From positions 1-22,278 of the forward strand of contig JBFWTJ010000019.1 of the NCBI GenBank assembly GCA_050247895.1: a DNA stretch of 22,278 nt, in the 5' to 3' direction. The position numbers were made by a program, and so were the translations under genes. This DNA comes from CAVPEW01 sp050247895. Its GTDB lineage: Bacteria > Actinomycetota > Acidimicrobiia > Acidimicrobiales > VFJN01. The notes below the pieces were generated by a model, which did no database searches, had not been told where the DNA came from, and saw only the letters and a program-made list of their open reading frames with translations. Positions 1 to 7,425 of this stretch are shown here, in pieces; within the stretch, counting starts at the first letter, position 1; each line of letters begins with the position of its first letter.

Positions 1-69
1 GCCCAGCGCCACGGCCTTGGTGAGCCCGGCCAGGGCCTGCTCGGCGCCCTGGGGACCCCGCCGGGTCAC
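1..69 (-). CDS. Start of a third gene in the moxR-DUF58 operon (partial)
   Basis: A GTG codon at 67-69 overlaps the DUF58 stop codon (GTGA), the overlap style used throughout this window. The reading frame then stays open for 23 codons to the window edge, beginning VTRRGPQGAEQALAGLTK. In many bacteria a moxR-DUF58 pair is followed by a transglutaminase-like membrane protein (TgpA/DUF3488 type), so that is the best guess from context. The visible residues alone do not identify a family. Confidence 0.5.
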   Translation of the reverse strand, partial: MTRRGPQGAEQALAGLTKAVALG

Positions 70-1283
70 GCCCGCGCTCCCCGGGGCGCCGCGGCGCGCA
101 CCGCGGCGCGGGACCGCACGATGTGGTCGGCCCAGGCCTGGGCGAAGGTGCGGTCCCGGCTGACGACCACCCGCCCGGCGGGAGCGGCGGTGGGTGCGGG
201 GGCACGGGGGTCCCCGGCCGACCGGTCGACCAGCACGACGACGTGGGCCCCGAAGCGGGGTCCCAGCCGGTCCAGCGCGGCGAGGTCCTCGTCGTGGACG
301 TCGCCGACCACCGCGATCAGCGCCCCGCCGGTCGAGCGCCGGGCCAGCAGGTCGACCACGCCGCCCAGGTGGGCCCGGGCGGAGGTCTCCACCACGGCCA
401 GCGCCTCCATCAGGCCCTCGAGGTGGCCGGTCCCGGTGCCGAAGTCGGTGTCGAGGCCGCCGGTCGTGACCAGTCGCAGCAGGTCGTTGCGCCGGGCCAC
501 CGCGGCGGACACGCTCGCCGCGGCCGACACGGCCAGCTCGAAGGACGCCGCGTCGTGGGTGGCCGCCCGCACGTCGAGCAGGACCGTGGTGCGGCCCTGC
601 CAGGGCAGCTCCTGCTGGCGGACCAGGAGCTCGTCGTGGCGGGCCGACGAGGGCCAGTGGACCCGGCGCAGGTCGTCGCCCACCACGTAGGGGCGCAGCG
701 CGTAGAAGTCCTCGCCCGAACGCCCGAGCGAGTTGGCCTGGCGGGCGCCGGCGAGGGGGTCGTGGCCCGTCGTGTAGGGGAGCGCGGGCACGTCCTCCAC
801 CCGGGGGTAGACGGTGACCTCGACCGCCGGCGCGGCCTGCTCGGACGTCGAGGCCAGCCCGAAGGAGTCGACCGTCTCCACCCGCAGGGGACCGACCCGC
901 AGGATGCCCCGGCGGCCGGTGGGGAGCCGGTAGGCGGCGACCCCGGCCTGGGCCGCGTCGAGGGGCGGCAGCAGCACGTCGGCGCCACGGGTCCCCGACA
1001 CCGCGTCGCGCAGCCGCACCACCGGGGTGCGGCCCCGCCGCCGGACGTTGCGGACCCGCACGTCGACCCGGGCCGGTGCGTCCACGTGGACCCGGGTCGG
1101 GTGGACCGTGCGCGACACCTGGAGGTCGAGCGGCGTGAGCGTGACGACCAGGAGGCTGCCGACCACGAGCAGGCCGGCCACCGCGCCCAGCGCGAAGAGC
1201 TCGGGCAGGCCCAGGACCCGGCCCGCCGCGATCGCCGCCAGCGCCCCGCCGGCGACCGCCCAACCCTGGCGGGTCAGGACCAC
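66..1283 (-). CDS. DUF58 domain membrane protein
   Basis: This 405-residue protein has two hydrophobic segments at its N-terminus (about residues 8-24 and 28-50), then a beta-rich region, and the DUF58 signature around residues 195-225: LRPYVVGDDLRRVHW followed by SSARHDELLVRQQE. After it comes a von Willebrand A-like fold beginning TTVLLDVRA at about 232. DUF58 proteins are usually encoded beside MoxR ATPases and are thought to act with them in assembling or activating cell-envelope complexes; the client here is unknown. The GTG start at 1283 lies 13 bases after the moxR stop, so the two are probably co-transcribed. Its stop overlaps the start of the next gene. The family call is secure, the cellular role is not. 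Confidence 0.9.
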   Translation of the reverse strand: MVLTRQGWAVAGGALAAIAAGRVLGLPELFALGAVAGLLVVGSLLVVTLTPLDLQVSRTVHPTRVHVDAPARVDVRVRNVRRRGRTPVVRLRDAVSGTRGADVLLPPLDAAQAGVAAYRLPTGRRGILRVGPLRVETVDSFGLASTSEQAAPAVEVTVYPRVEDVPALPYTTGHDPLAGARQANSLGRSGEDFYALRPYVVGDDLRRVHWPSSARHDELLVRQQELPWQGRTTVLLDVRAATHDAASFELAVSAAASVSAAVARRNDLLRLVTTGGLDTDFGTGTGHLEGLMEALAVVETSARAHLGGVVDLLARRSTGGALIAVVGDVHDEDLAALDRLGPRFGAHVVVLVDRSAGDPRAPAPTAAPAGRVVVSRDRTFAQAWADHIVRSRAAVRAAAPRGARA

Positions 1284-1296
1284 CCGGCGGGGCGGG

Positions 1297-2274
<978 letters not shown>

Positions 2275-2365
2275 GGGGTCGATCTCCCTGGGGGTTGCGG
2301 CGTCGAGCGAGCCTCAGGCTATCGCCGGGCCGGGCCCGGCGGTCGGCTCGGGGTCGGCCCTGGGG

Positions 2366-2381
2366 TAGGTTCCGCGGCCGC
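2366..2381 (+). promoter_or_regulatory. Possible near-leaderless promoter of the ROK kinase gene
   Basis: TAGGTT at 2366-2371 fits the actinobacterial -10 pattern TANNNT and ends ten bases before the ATG at 2382, which would put the transcript start within a few bases of the start codon. No good Shine-Dalgarno sequence is present before the ATG, consistent with near-leaderless initiation. No convincing -35 box is visible. The same arrangement recurs before the HNH gene and divIVA. Confidence 0.4.
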
Positions 2382-3251
2382 ATGACCACCGTGCTGGCGC
2401 TGGACATCGGGGGCACCAAGGTGGCCGCGGGCCGGGTCGACCGCAGCGGGGCGATCCTGGGCCGGGCCGTGCGGCCCACGCCGGCCGGCACCGACCCCGA
2501 GGTCGTGTGGGCCGCGGTGGCCGAGGTCCTGGCCGAGGCCCGCGGCGGCGACGAGGTGCGCTGCGGCGTCGGCTGCGGCGGGCCCATGACGTCCGGTGGT
2601 GCCACCGTGTCGCCCCTCAACGTGGGGGCCTGGCGCGGGTTCCCGTTGCGGGCGCGGGTCGAGGCGTTCACCGGGCTGGCCACCGCGGTGGACAACGACG
2701 CCAAGGCGCTGGCGCTGGGCGAGGGTTGGATCGGGCGCGCCGCGGGGGCCCGCGACTACCTGGCCATGGTGGTGTCGACCGGCGTCGGGGGCGGGATCGT
2801 GCTCGACGGCCGGCTGCTGGACGGCCGCGAGGGCAACGCCGGCCACATCGGCCACGTCGTGGTCGAGCCGGGCGGGCGGCGTTGCGGCTGCGGGGCCCGG
2901 GGCTGCCTCGAGGCCGAGGCGTCCGGCACGGCCATCGCCGAGCTGACCGGCGCGCCCGCGGCCGAGGCGCCCGAGGAGGTCCGGGTCCGCGCCGGCCGGC
3001 TGGTCGGCCGGGCGGTGGGCTCGGTGGCCAACCTGCTGGACCTCCGCCTGGCGGTGGTGGCCGGGTCGGTCGCGCTGGGCTACGGCGCCACGTTCTTCGA
3101 GGCGGCCCGGGCCGAGCTGGCCGAGACGGCGTGCCTGGACCACTCGCGGGGGGCGTCGATCGAACCGGCCGGCCTGGGCGCCGACGGGCCGCTGGTCGGC
3201 GCGGCCGCGGTCGCGCTGCGGGCCATGGGCGTGGAGGGGTTCCCCGGGTGA
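2382..3251 (+). CDS. ROK-family sugar kinase (glucokinase-like)
   Basis: A 289-residue ROK kinase. The phosphate-binding motif DIGGTK is at residues 8-13. The catalytic-base motif is DNDAK at 104-108 with D106 as the likely base. STGVGGGIV is the second phosphate loop. GHIGH (H155, H158) precedes the zinc-binding CGCGARGC cluster (C168, C170, C175) followed by LE. ROK kinases phosphorylate glucose or related sugars (N-acetylglucosamine, N-acetylmannosamine, fructose) with ATP. There is no N-terminal DNA-binding domain, so it is an enzyme rather than a ROK repressor. The substrate cannot be read from sequence. I chose the ATG at 2382 because DIGGTK normally lies within the first ten or so residues; the open frame reaches further upstream but codes low-complexity residues. 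Its stop overlaps the next GTG. Confidence 0.9.
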   Translation: MTTVLALDIGGTKVAAGRVDRSGAILGRAVRPTPAGTDPEVVWAAVAEVLAEARGGDEVRCGVGCGGPMTSGGATVSPLNVGAWRGFPLRARVEAFTGLATAVDNDAKALALGEGWIGRAAGARDYLAMVVSTGVGGGIVLDGRLLDGREGNAGHIGHVVVEPGGRRCGCGARGCLEAEASGTAIAELTGAPAAEAPEEVRVRAGRLVGRAVGSVANLLDLRLAVVAGSVALGYGATFFEAARAELAETACLDHSRGASIEPAGLGADGPLVGAAAVALRAMGVEGFPG

Positions 3252-3508
3252 GCACCGTCGGCCGGGTCCTGGCCGTGGTCGTCGCGGTGGCCCGGCACCC
3301 GGGGCTGTGGGTGACCGCGGTGCGCCAGCTGGCGGTGCTGGCCGCGCCGGGCTGGTGGCGCCGGCCGCCGTTCCTGCCCCTGCCCGACCGTGCCTACCTG
3401 AGGTTCCGGCTCCAGACCGCGTACGGCGGCGAGGGGGAGCTCGACGCGCTGTCGGGCGACGACGTGGTGGCCTACCTGCGCTGGTGCCGGGCCCAGCGCG
3501 GCGCGTGA
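3248..3508 (+). CDS. Small conserved-looking protein, function unknown
   Basis: An 86-residue protein starting at a GTG that overlaps the ROK kinase stop (GTGA). It has a mildly hydrophobic, basic N-terminal helix (RVLAVVVAVARHPGLWVTAV), then a tryptophan/proline-rich stretch (WWRRPPFLPLPD), then RAYLRFRLQTAYG, and an acidic then helical C-terminus ending VVAYLRWCRAQRGA. The composition and spacing look like a real protein. I have an impression of similar small proteins in related actinobacteria but cannot name a family. It has no catalytic motif that I recognise. The overlap implies translational coupling to the kinase. It might be membrane-associated through its first 35 residues. Confidence 0.7.
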   Translation: MSTVGRVLAVVVAVARHPGLWVTAVRQLAVLAAPGWWRRPPFLPLPDRAYLRFRLQTAYGGEGELDALSGDDVVAYLRWCRAQRGA

Positions 3509-3548
3509 GCGCCCGGGCAACTCGACCTCGGTCCCCGCGACGGCCCTC

Positions 3549-3562
3549 TAGGCTCACGGGCG
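3549..3562 (+). promoter_or_regulatory. Possible leaderless promoter of the HNH gene
   Basis: TAGGCT at 3549-3554 ends eight bases before the GTG start at 3563, so transcription would begin at or within one or two bases of the start codon. The 54-base gap before the gene contains no Shine-Dalgarno sequence. A CTCGAC at 3521-3526 resembles a -35 box but its spacing (22 bases) is too long for it to be convincing. Confidence 0.45.
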
Positions 3563-4102
3563 GTGTCTCGGGCCCTCGTGCTGAACGCGACCTACGAGCC
3601 GCTCTGCGTCGTCCCGACCCGGCGCGCGGCGGTGCTGGTGCTCGCGGACAAGGCCGAGCTGCTCCACGACACCGGCGAGGTCCTGCGCTCCGAGCACCTG
3701 AGCCTGGCCGTGCCGTCGGTGGTCCGACTGCGCAGCTTCGTGCGGGTGCCCTTCCAACGGCTGGCGCCGTTGAACCGCCGGGCGGTGTTCGCCCGTGACG
3801 GGCACCGCTGCCAGTACTGCGGCGCGGTGGCCGACAGCATCGACCACGTCGTGCCCCGCAGCCGCGGCGGCGCGCACGCCTGGGAGAACGTGGTCGCGGC
3901 CTGCCGGCCCTGCAACGTCGACAAGCGCGACCGCCTCCTGCACGAGACGACGATGACCCTGCGGCGCCGTCCGATGGTGCCCCGGGCCATCACCTGGGTG
4001 GTCGTGGCGGTCGGTTCGATCCCGGCGACGTGGCAGCCCTACGTCAGCCATCTGGCCGCCGCGACCGGTCGCGATGGCGAGGTGGCGGCGCTTTCGGCAT
4101 GA
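3563..4102 (+). CDS. HNH endonuclease family protein
   Basis: A 179-residue protein with a clear HNH/zinc-knuckle core: CQYC (C83, C86), then SIDHVVPRSRGG with the D94-H95 pair, then WENVVAACRPCNVDK with N109, C114 and C117. These are the four zinc cysteines and the metal-binding His/Asn of the HNH fold. The N-terminal 70 residues (VLNATYEPLCVVPTRRA) match the common bacterial type in which a beta-rich segment precedes the HNH domain. Such stand-alone genes are widespread in actinobacterial chromosomes and usually lack a restriction partner; there is none here. Biological role is unknown. The start is set by the leaderless-type -10 box and by the NATYEPL motif close to the N-terminus. Confidence 0.9.
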   Translation: MSRALVLNATYEPLCVVPTRRAAVLVLADKAELLHDTGEVLRSEHLSLAVPSVVRLRSFVRVPFQRLAPLNRRAVFARDGHRCQYCGAVADSIDHVVPRSRGGAHAWENVVAACRPCNVDKRDRLLHETTMTLRRRPMVPRAITWVVVAVGSIPATWQPYVSHLAAATGRDGEVAALSA

Positions 4103-4118
4103 TGGTGCCCGTTCGAAG

Positions 4119-4181
4119 GCGGGGCGCTCGTGCGGGTCGCAGGCGTCGGGGGGTGCCTGCGACCCGCCACCTCCGCCCCGC
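4119..4181 (+). other. Strong hairpin between the HNH and lipoate-ligase genes
   Basis: Perfect 13-base arms at 4132-4144 and 4155-4167 (GCGGGTCGCAGGC and its complement) enclose a ten-base loop. Outside a small internal loop, 4119-4125 pairs with 4175-4181 for seven more base pairs. There is no T-run, so it is not a classical intrinsic terminator, though actinobacterial terminators often lack one. It ends only three bases before the most likely GTG start of the next gene, so it could terminate HNH transcripts or control access to the ligase start. Confidence 0.6.
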
Positions 4182-4184
4182 GGG

Positions 4185-4868
4185 GTGACGGCGGGTCGAA
4201 CCCCCTGGTCGGTGGAGGCGGTGCCGGGCCCGGCCGGCGAGCTCCACGGACGGCCCTGGTCGGAGGGCCCGGGGCGCAGGATCTGGCTGCTGGAGCCGGC
4301 GGCGCCGGCGCTGGTCCTCGGCTCGGCCCAGCCCGACGCGGCGGTGGACCGCGCCGCGGCGGCCCGGGCCGGCGTGGAGGTCGTCCGCCGGCGCAGCGGC
4401 GGTGCGGCCGTGCTGCTCGTGCCGGGCCAGGTGCTCTGGGTCGATGCCGTGGTCCGGCGGGACGACGAGCTGTGGCGGGCCGACGTGGGCGCGGCGTTCC
4501 GCTGGTTCGGCCGGGCCTGGGCCGCCGCGCTGTCCGAGGTGGGCGTGGCCGCCACGGTGCACGCCGGCGCGATGGTGCGGACGCGCTGGTCCGCCGCGGT
4601 GTGCTTCGCCGGGCTGGGCCCGGGTGAGGTGACCGTCGCCGGGGCCAAGCTGGTGGGGATCTCGCAGCGGCGGACCCGGGACGCGGCGCGCTTCCAGGCC
4701 GTGGTCCACCACCGCTGGGACCCGGCGCCGACGCTGGACCTGCTGGCGCTCGAGCCGGGGGAGCGGGCGACGGCCCGGGCCGAGCTCCGGTCGGCCGCGG
4801 TCGGCGTGGCCGACCTCGGCCTCTCGCTCGGCGACCTGCGCGCCGCGCTGCTGTCCCACCTGCCGTAG
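4185..4868 (+). CDS. Lipoate-protein ligase A/octanoyltransferase family protein
   Basis: A protein of about 227 residues related to the biotin/lipoate A/B ligase family. It retains the substrate-binding motif RRRSGGAAV (residues 68-76 from this start) and the region with the family lysine, VAGAKLVGISQRRTRDAARFQ (K155). The family attaches or transfers lipoyl or octanoyl groups to carrier-protein lysines. The residues after RRxSGG (LLVPGQVLWVDAVV) differ from the usual AVYHDxGN pattern, so the exact acyl substrate is uncertain. The frame is open back to an ATG at 4074 inside the HNH gene, but those codons translate to proline/arginine-rich sequence and would run through the hairpin. GTG at 4185 or 4212 is more plausible; neither has a strong Shine-Dalgarno, so the start is the weakest part of this call. 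Confidence 0.75.
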   Translation: MTAGRTPWSVEAVPGPAGELHGRPWSEGPGRRIWLLEPAAPALVLGSAQPDAAVDRAAAARAGVEVVRRRSGGAAVLLVPGQVLWVDAVVRRDDELWRADVGAAFRWFGRAWAAALSEVGVAATVHAGAMVRTRWSAAVCFAGLGPGEVTVAGAKLVGISQRRTRDAARFQAVVHHRWDPAPTLDLLALEPGERATARAELRSAAVGVADLGLSLGDLRAALLSHLP

Positions 4869-4869
4869 C

Positions 4870-4907
4870 GCCGGAGGCGCCCCGCTGCGCTCGGCGGTGC
4901 CCCCGGC
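4870..4907 (+). terminator. Candidate terminator hairpin after the lipoate-ligase gene
   Basis: Starting two bases after the stop codon, 4870-4881 can pair with 4896-4907 over 12 positions with one A-C mismatch and one G-U pair, leaving a 14-base loop. There is no T-tract. Position directly behind the last gene of the run, and before a long non-coding stretch, supports a terminator role. Confidence 0.35.
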
Positions 4908-5196
4908 GGCACGACCCGGGGCGGCCGTCGCCGACCTGCCCGTCCTCGCCGGCGGACGCCGGAGGTCCTCCCGGGACGGCCCGTCGTGGCGGTCCTCCCC
5001 GTCGGCCCGGGCACTCGCACGCGGGTTCGCGCTTCGCGCCGGCCCGGGCTCGGGTCGCGGCGCGGTGGTGGGGCGGTCGGCACCAGGCCGGTGCGGGTGG
5101 GCAGCACAGCGTCCTCGGGCGCGCCCGGTCGACGCCGTGGGTGGCCGTCGGAGCCCGAGCCGTCACGCCCCGTGGTGGTGCTGGTGGGGCGCCTGG
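4908..5196. other. Non-coding stretch upstream of the dcw promoter
   Basis: No convincing gene is seen here on either strand. Open frames exist only because stop codons are rare at this GC content, and their translations are arginine/proline/glycine-rich without motifs. Small inverted repeats occur, for example GCACC/GGTGC around 5077-5091. From about 5170 the sequence becomes rich in TGG triplets that grade into the MraZ operator. Confidence 0.5.
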
Positions 5197-5250
5197 TGGT
5201 TGACGGTGGATGACTAGTGGCATACGGTGGCACGCATTGGCACGGCAGGG
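5197..5250 (+). promoter_or_regulatory. dcw cluster promoter overlapped by a MraZ-type operator
   Basis: TTGACG (5200-5205) and TACGGT (5223-5228) are separated by exactly 17 bases, a good housekeeping sigma-factor promoter; the transcript should begin near 5235, about 67 bases before mraZ. TGG triplets lie at 5197, 5207, 5218, 5228 and 5238, a spacing of 10 or 11 bases. The last three are identical TGGCA pentamers at exactly ten-base spacing. MraZ is known to bind ten-base-spaced direct repeats of the TGGG/GTGG kind upstream of its own gene, so the array fits autoregulation, and two of its repeats flank or touch the -10 box. Confidence 0.75.
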
Positions 5251-5301
5251 CGGGTCCTGGCCGTGGCCGGATGGCAGGCAACAGATGTGGATGAGCACCC
5301 C

Positions 5302-5739
5302 ATGGAGCTACGGCGAGCGCGCTTCGTCGGGACCTTCGAACACGGTCTCGACGACAAGGGCCGGATGGTCCTGCCCGCCAAGGTCCGCGCCCAGCTGGGC
5401 GAGACGGGCGTGCTGGCCAAGCTCGACGGCTGCCTCGGACTGTGGACCCAGGAAGGTTTCGATCGGGTGGCCGACCAGCTCGCCGACCACGTCGCCGAGG
5501 GCAGGGCGACCGCCGCAGCCCTGCGGGTCTTCATGGCCGACGCCGCCGAGGTCACGCCCGACCAGCAGGGGCGCGTGGTGATCCCCCAACGGCTGCGGGC
5601 CTACGCCGCGCTGGGGCGCGACGTGGTCATCACCGGCCGCATCGACCGGGCCGAGATCTGGGACGCCTCGCGGTGGGCCGGTCTGGCCACCGAGGGCGAC
5701 GCCGACCTGGCCCAGGCCGTCGCGGCCCTGCGGATCTGA
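5302..5739 (+). CDS. mraZ: Transcriptional regulator MraZ
   Basis: A 145-residue MraZ with the two AbrB-like half-repeats of the family: LDDKGRMVLPAKVR (residues 16-29) and PDQQGRVVIPQRLR (86-99). Each contains the conserved D/QxxGRxxxP core. MraZ is a ring-forming DNA-binding protein that represses the dcw operon it heads. I chose the ATG at 5302 because it places the first repeat about 15 residues from the N-terminus and gives normal family length. A GTG at 5287 is an in-frame alternative, and the frame is open to 5227, but that earlier stretch overlaps the promoter and cannot be coding in the main transcript. The operator candidate lies 50-105 bases upstream. Confidence 0.95.
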   Translation: MELRRARFVGTFEHGLDDKGRMVLPAKVRAQLGETGVLAKLDGCLGLWTQEGFDRVADQLADHVAEGRATAAALRVFMADAAEVTPDQQGRVVIPQRLRAYAALGRDVVITGRIDRAEIWDASRWAGLATEGDADLAQAVAALRI

Positions 5740-5740
5740 A

Positions 5741-5972
5741 GCAGGTGACCCGCCGGCGCAGCCCGTGCGGCACCACGAGGTCACGACACGAGAGGAGCGC
5801 GATCCCCACAACCAGACGGACGAGGCGAGCGGCCGAGGACACGTCCTCGCTCACCTGCAGCCTCCCGGTCGACACGATGGAAGGCCCCTACTCCGCCCGC
5901 TTGCCATCGAGCCCGACCGGGAGAGACAACCCGGCGGGCGCCCGTCGCCCGGGGGGCTGCAGGTGAGCGAGG
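5741..5972 (+). ncRNA. Structured rsmH leader, probable mraW RNA motif
   Basis: The 223 bases between mraZ and rsmH fold strongly. The dominant stem pairs 5845-5866 with 5951-5972: 22 pairs, one of them G-U, and the right arm contains the rsmH GTG (5963-5965) and the G-run that would serve as ribosome-binding site. Nested elements are 5862-5871 with 5914-5923 (CTCCCGGTCG and its complement, sharing bases with the large stem), 5875-5880 with 5904-5909, and GGGCG/CGCCC at 5936-5940/5946-5950. Upstream, 5745-5750 pairs with 5779-5784, and a purine-rich AGAGGAG (5791-5797) precedes GATCCCCACAACC. A conserved RNA called the mraW motif has been described in the 5' region of mraW (rsmH) genes of actinobacteria; this is in the right place. 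I could not compare it with the covariance model. Confidence 0.65.
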
Positions 5973-6928
5973 CCCGCTTCGAGCACCGGCCGGTGCTCCT
6001 CGACGTGGTCGTCGACCTGTTCGCCCCGGTGCCGCCCGGCATCGTCGTGGACGCGACGGTCGGCGGGGCGGGCCACGCCGAGGCCATCGTCGAAGCCCAC
6101 CCGCACCTCGTGGTCCTCGGGATCGACCAGGACGCCGACGCGGTGGCCGCGGCCACCGCCCGGCTGGCCCGGTTCGGCCCGCGGGTGGTCGTCCGTCATG
6201 CCCGGTTCGATCGCTTGGAGGAGACGGTGAGCACGGTCAGCGAGTTCGCGGGCGAGGAGGTGACGGGGGTCCTGTTCGACCTCGGCGTCAGCTCGCCCCA
6301 GCTCGACCGGGGCGACCGGGGCTTCAGCTACCGCCACGCCGGCCCGCTCGACATGCGCATGGACCGGCGCCGCTCCCTGACCGCGGACGACCTCGTCAAC
6401 CGGGCCGAGCGGGCCGAGCTGGCCCGGATCCTGCGCCACCACGGCGACGAGCGGTTCGCCGAGCGGATCGCCGCCGCCGTCGTCGCCCACCGGCCCGTGG
6501 CCACCACGGCCGAGCTGGCCGACATCGTGCGCGACGCCATCCCCGCGGCCGCCCGCCGCCGCGGCGGCCACCCGGCCAAGCGCACCTTCCAGGCCCTGCG
6601 CATCGCGGTCAACGAGGAGCTGGCGATCCTCCCCGACGCGCTGGACCAGGCGGTCGACGTCCTGGCCCCCGGCGGCCGCTGCGTGGTGCTCGCCTACCAC
6701 TCGGGCGAGGACCGGATCGTCAAGGCCCGGTTCCGCCACCACGCCACGGGCGGGTGGCGTGGCCCCGTCGAGCTGCCGCCGCCGCCCGACCAGCGACCCA
6801 TCGTCCGCCTCCTGCGCAGCGGCGCCCTCAAGCCGACCGCCGAGGAGGTCGGGGCCAACCCCCGCGCCGCCAGCGCCCGCCTGCGGGCCGTGGAGAAGCT
6901 GCCCGTCGACACCGGAGCCGCGTCGTGA
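5963..6928 (+). CDS. rsmH: 16S rRNA (cytosine-1402 N4)-methyltransferase RsmH (MraW)
   Basis: A 321-residue SAM-dependent methyltransferase that modifies C1402 in the 16S rRNA decoding centre. It shows HRPVLLDVV near the start, the SAM-binding GGAGH (34-38) and GIDQD (53-57), FDLGVSSPQLD (105-115), RGFSYRHAGPLDMRMD (119-134), HPAKRTFQALRIAVNEEL and a C-terminal AYHSGEDRIVK. In most homologues the last motif reads SYHSLEDRIVK, so the glycine is a small deviation. The frame is open upstream to 5765, but the GTG at 5963 gives the usual N-terminus (SEARFEHRPVLLDVV) and length. This start sits inside the right arm of the leader stem. Its stop overlaps the ftsL start (GTGA). Confidence 0.95.
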   Translation: MSEARFEHRPVLLDVVVDLFAPVPPGIVVDATVGGAGHAEAIVEAHPHLVVLGIDQDADAVAAATARLARFGPRVVVRHARFDRLEETVSTVSEFAGEEVTGVLFDLGVSSPQLDRGDRGFSYRHAGPLDMRMDRRRSLTADDLVNRAERAELARILRHHGDERFAERIAAAVVAHRPVATTAELADIVRDAIPAAARRRGGHPAKRTFQALRIAVNEELAILPDALDQAVDVLAPGGRCVVLAYHSGEDRIVKARFRHHATGGWRGPVELPPPPDQRPIVRLLRSGALKPTAEEVGANPRAASARLRAVEKLPVDTGAAS

Positions 6929-7425
6929 GCCCGACCCCCGCCCGCCAGCCCGTGCGCGCCCCGGTCCGGGCCCGTCCCGTCCCCGCCCCGGTCGAGCCGC
7001 CCCGCCACCTGCGGGTGGTGCGGGCGCCCGAGCGCGCCCGACGCCTGACCCCGCGCACCGGTGTGGTCGCCACCGTCCTGGTCTTCCTGGGCCTGCTGGC
7101 CCTGGCCGTCTCCCAGGCGCTGCTGGTCCAGGGCCAGGCCCGCCTCGACGAGCTCGACCGGGCCCTGGCCGCCGAGCGCGACGAGTACCAGGCGCTGCGC
7201 CAGCAGGTGGCCGACCTCGAATCGCCCCGGCGCATCGTCGACACCGCGACGCGTGACCTCGGCATGGTCGCGCCGAGCGACCTCGTCTACCTGTCGCCCC
7301 GCGCCCCGCTGTCCGGCGACGCCGCCGACGCGGCGGGCACCGGGGACGCCGCCGGCGCCGGCACGGCCAGCGGCGGCGACATCTGGGCCGCGACCAAGCC
7401 GCTGCTCGAGATCACCGGTCCATGA
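6925..7425 (+). CDS. ftsL: Cell division protein FtsL (FtsL/FtsB-like)
   Basis: A 166-residue single-pass membrane protein. A basic, proline-rich cytoplasmic N-terminus (1-43) precedes one transmembrane helix (about 46-67, VVATVLVFLGLLALAVSQALL). A coiled-coil follows (about 70-100, ARLDELDRALAAERDEYQALRQQVADLE), then SPRRIVDTATRDLGMV, typical of FtsL/DivIC proteins just after the coil. The last 40 residues are alanine/glycine-rich and probably disordered. FtsL works with FtsQ and a DivIC/FtsB partner to activate FtsW-FtsI. Identity rests on structure plus the position between rsmH and ftsI, since the family is poorly conserved in sequence. It begins with GTG overlapping the rsmH stop and ends overlapping the ftsI ATG. 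Confidence 0.85.
   Translation: MSPTPARQPVRAPVRARPVPAPVEPPRHLRVVRAPERARRLTPRTGVVATVLVFLGLLALAVSQALLVQGQARLDELDRALAAERDEYQALRQQVADLESPRRIVDTATRDLGMVAPSDLVYLSPRAPLSGDAADAAGTGDAAGAGTASGGDIWAATKPLLEITGP

Noticed and set aside
3563..4102. HNH gene as part of a restriction or defence system
   Set aside because: No methyltransferase, helicase, Cas or toxin-antitoxin neighbour; its neighbours are housekeeping-type genes.
4111..4200. tRNA-like TTCGA and GTCGAAC elements near the hairpin
   Set aside because: No acceptor stem, anticodon arm or correct arm spacing could be built around them.
4897..5217. 106-codon open frame in the gene-free stretch
   Set aside because: No Shine-Dalgarno, no domain pattern, arginine/serine/glycine-rich product, and it runs into the dcw promoter.
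3554..5298. Long minus-strand open frames opposite the HNH and ligase genes and across the gene-free stretch
   Set aside because: Their translations are arginine/proline/serine-rich, without motifs, and are complements of clearly real plus-strand genes; stops are rare at this GC content.
5227..5301. Earlier mraZ start at 5227
   Set aside because: It overlaps the -10 box and operator and would precede the predicted transcript start; the extra residues are not family-like.
5765..5962. N-terminal extension of RsmH from 5765
   Set aside because: The extension encodes non-conserved residues and coincides with strongly paired leader RNA; the family N-terminus fits the GTG at 5963.
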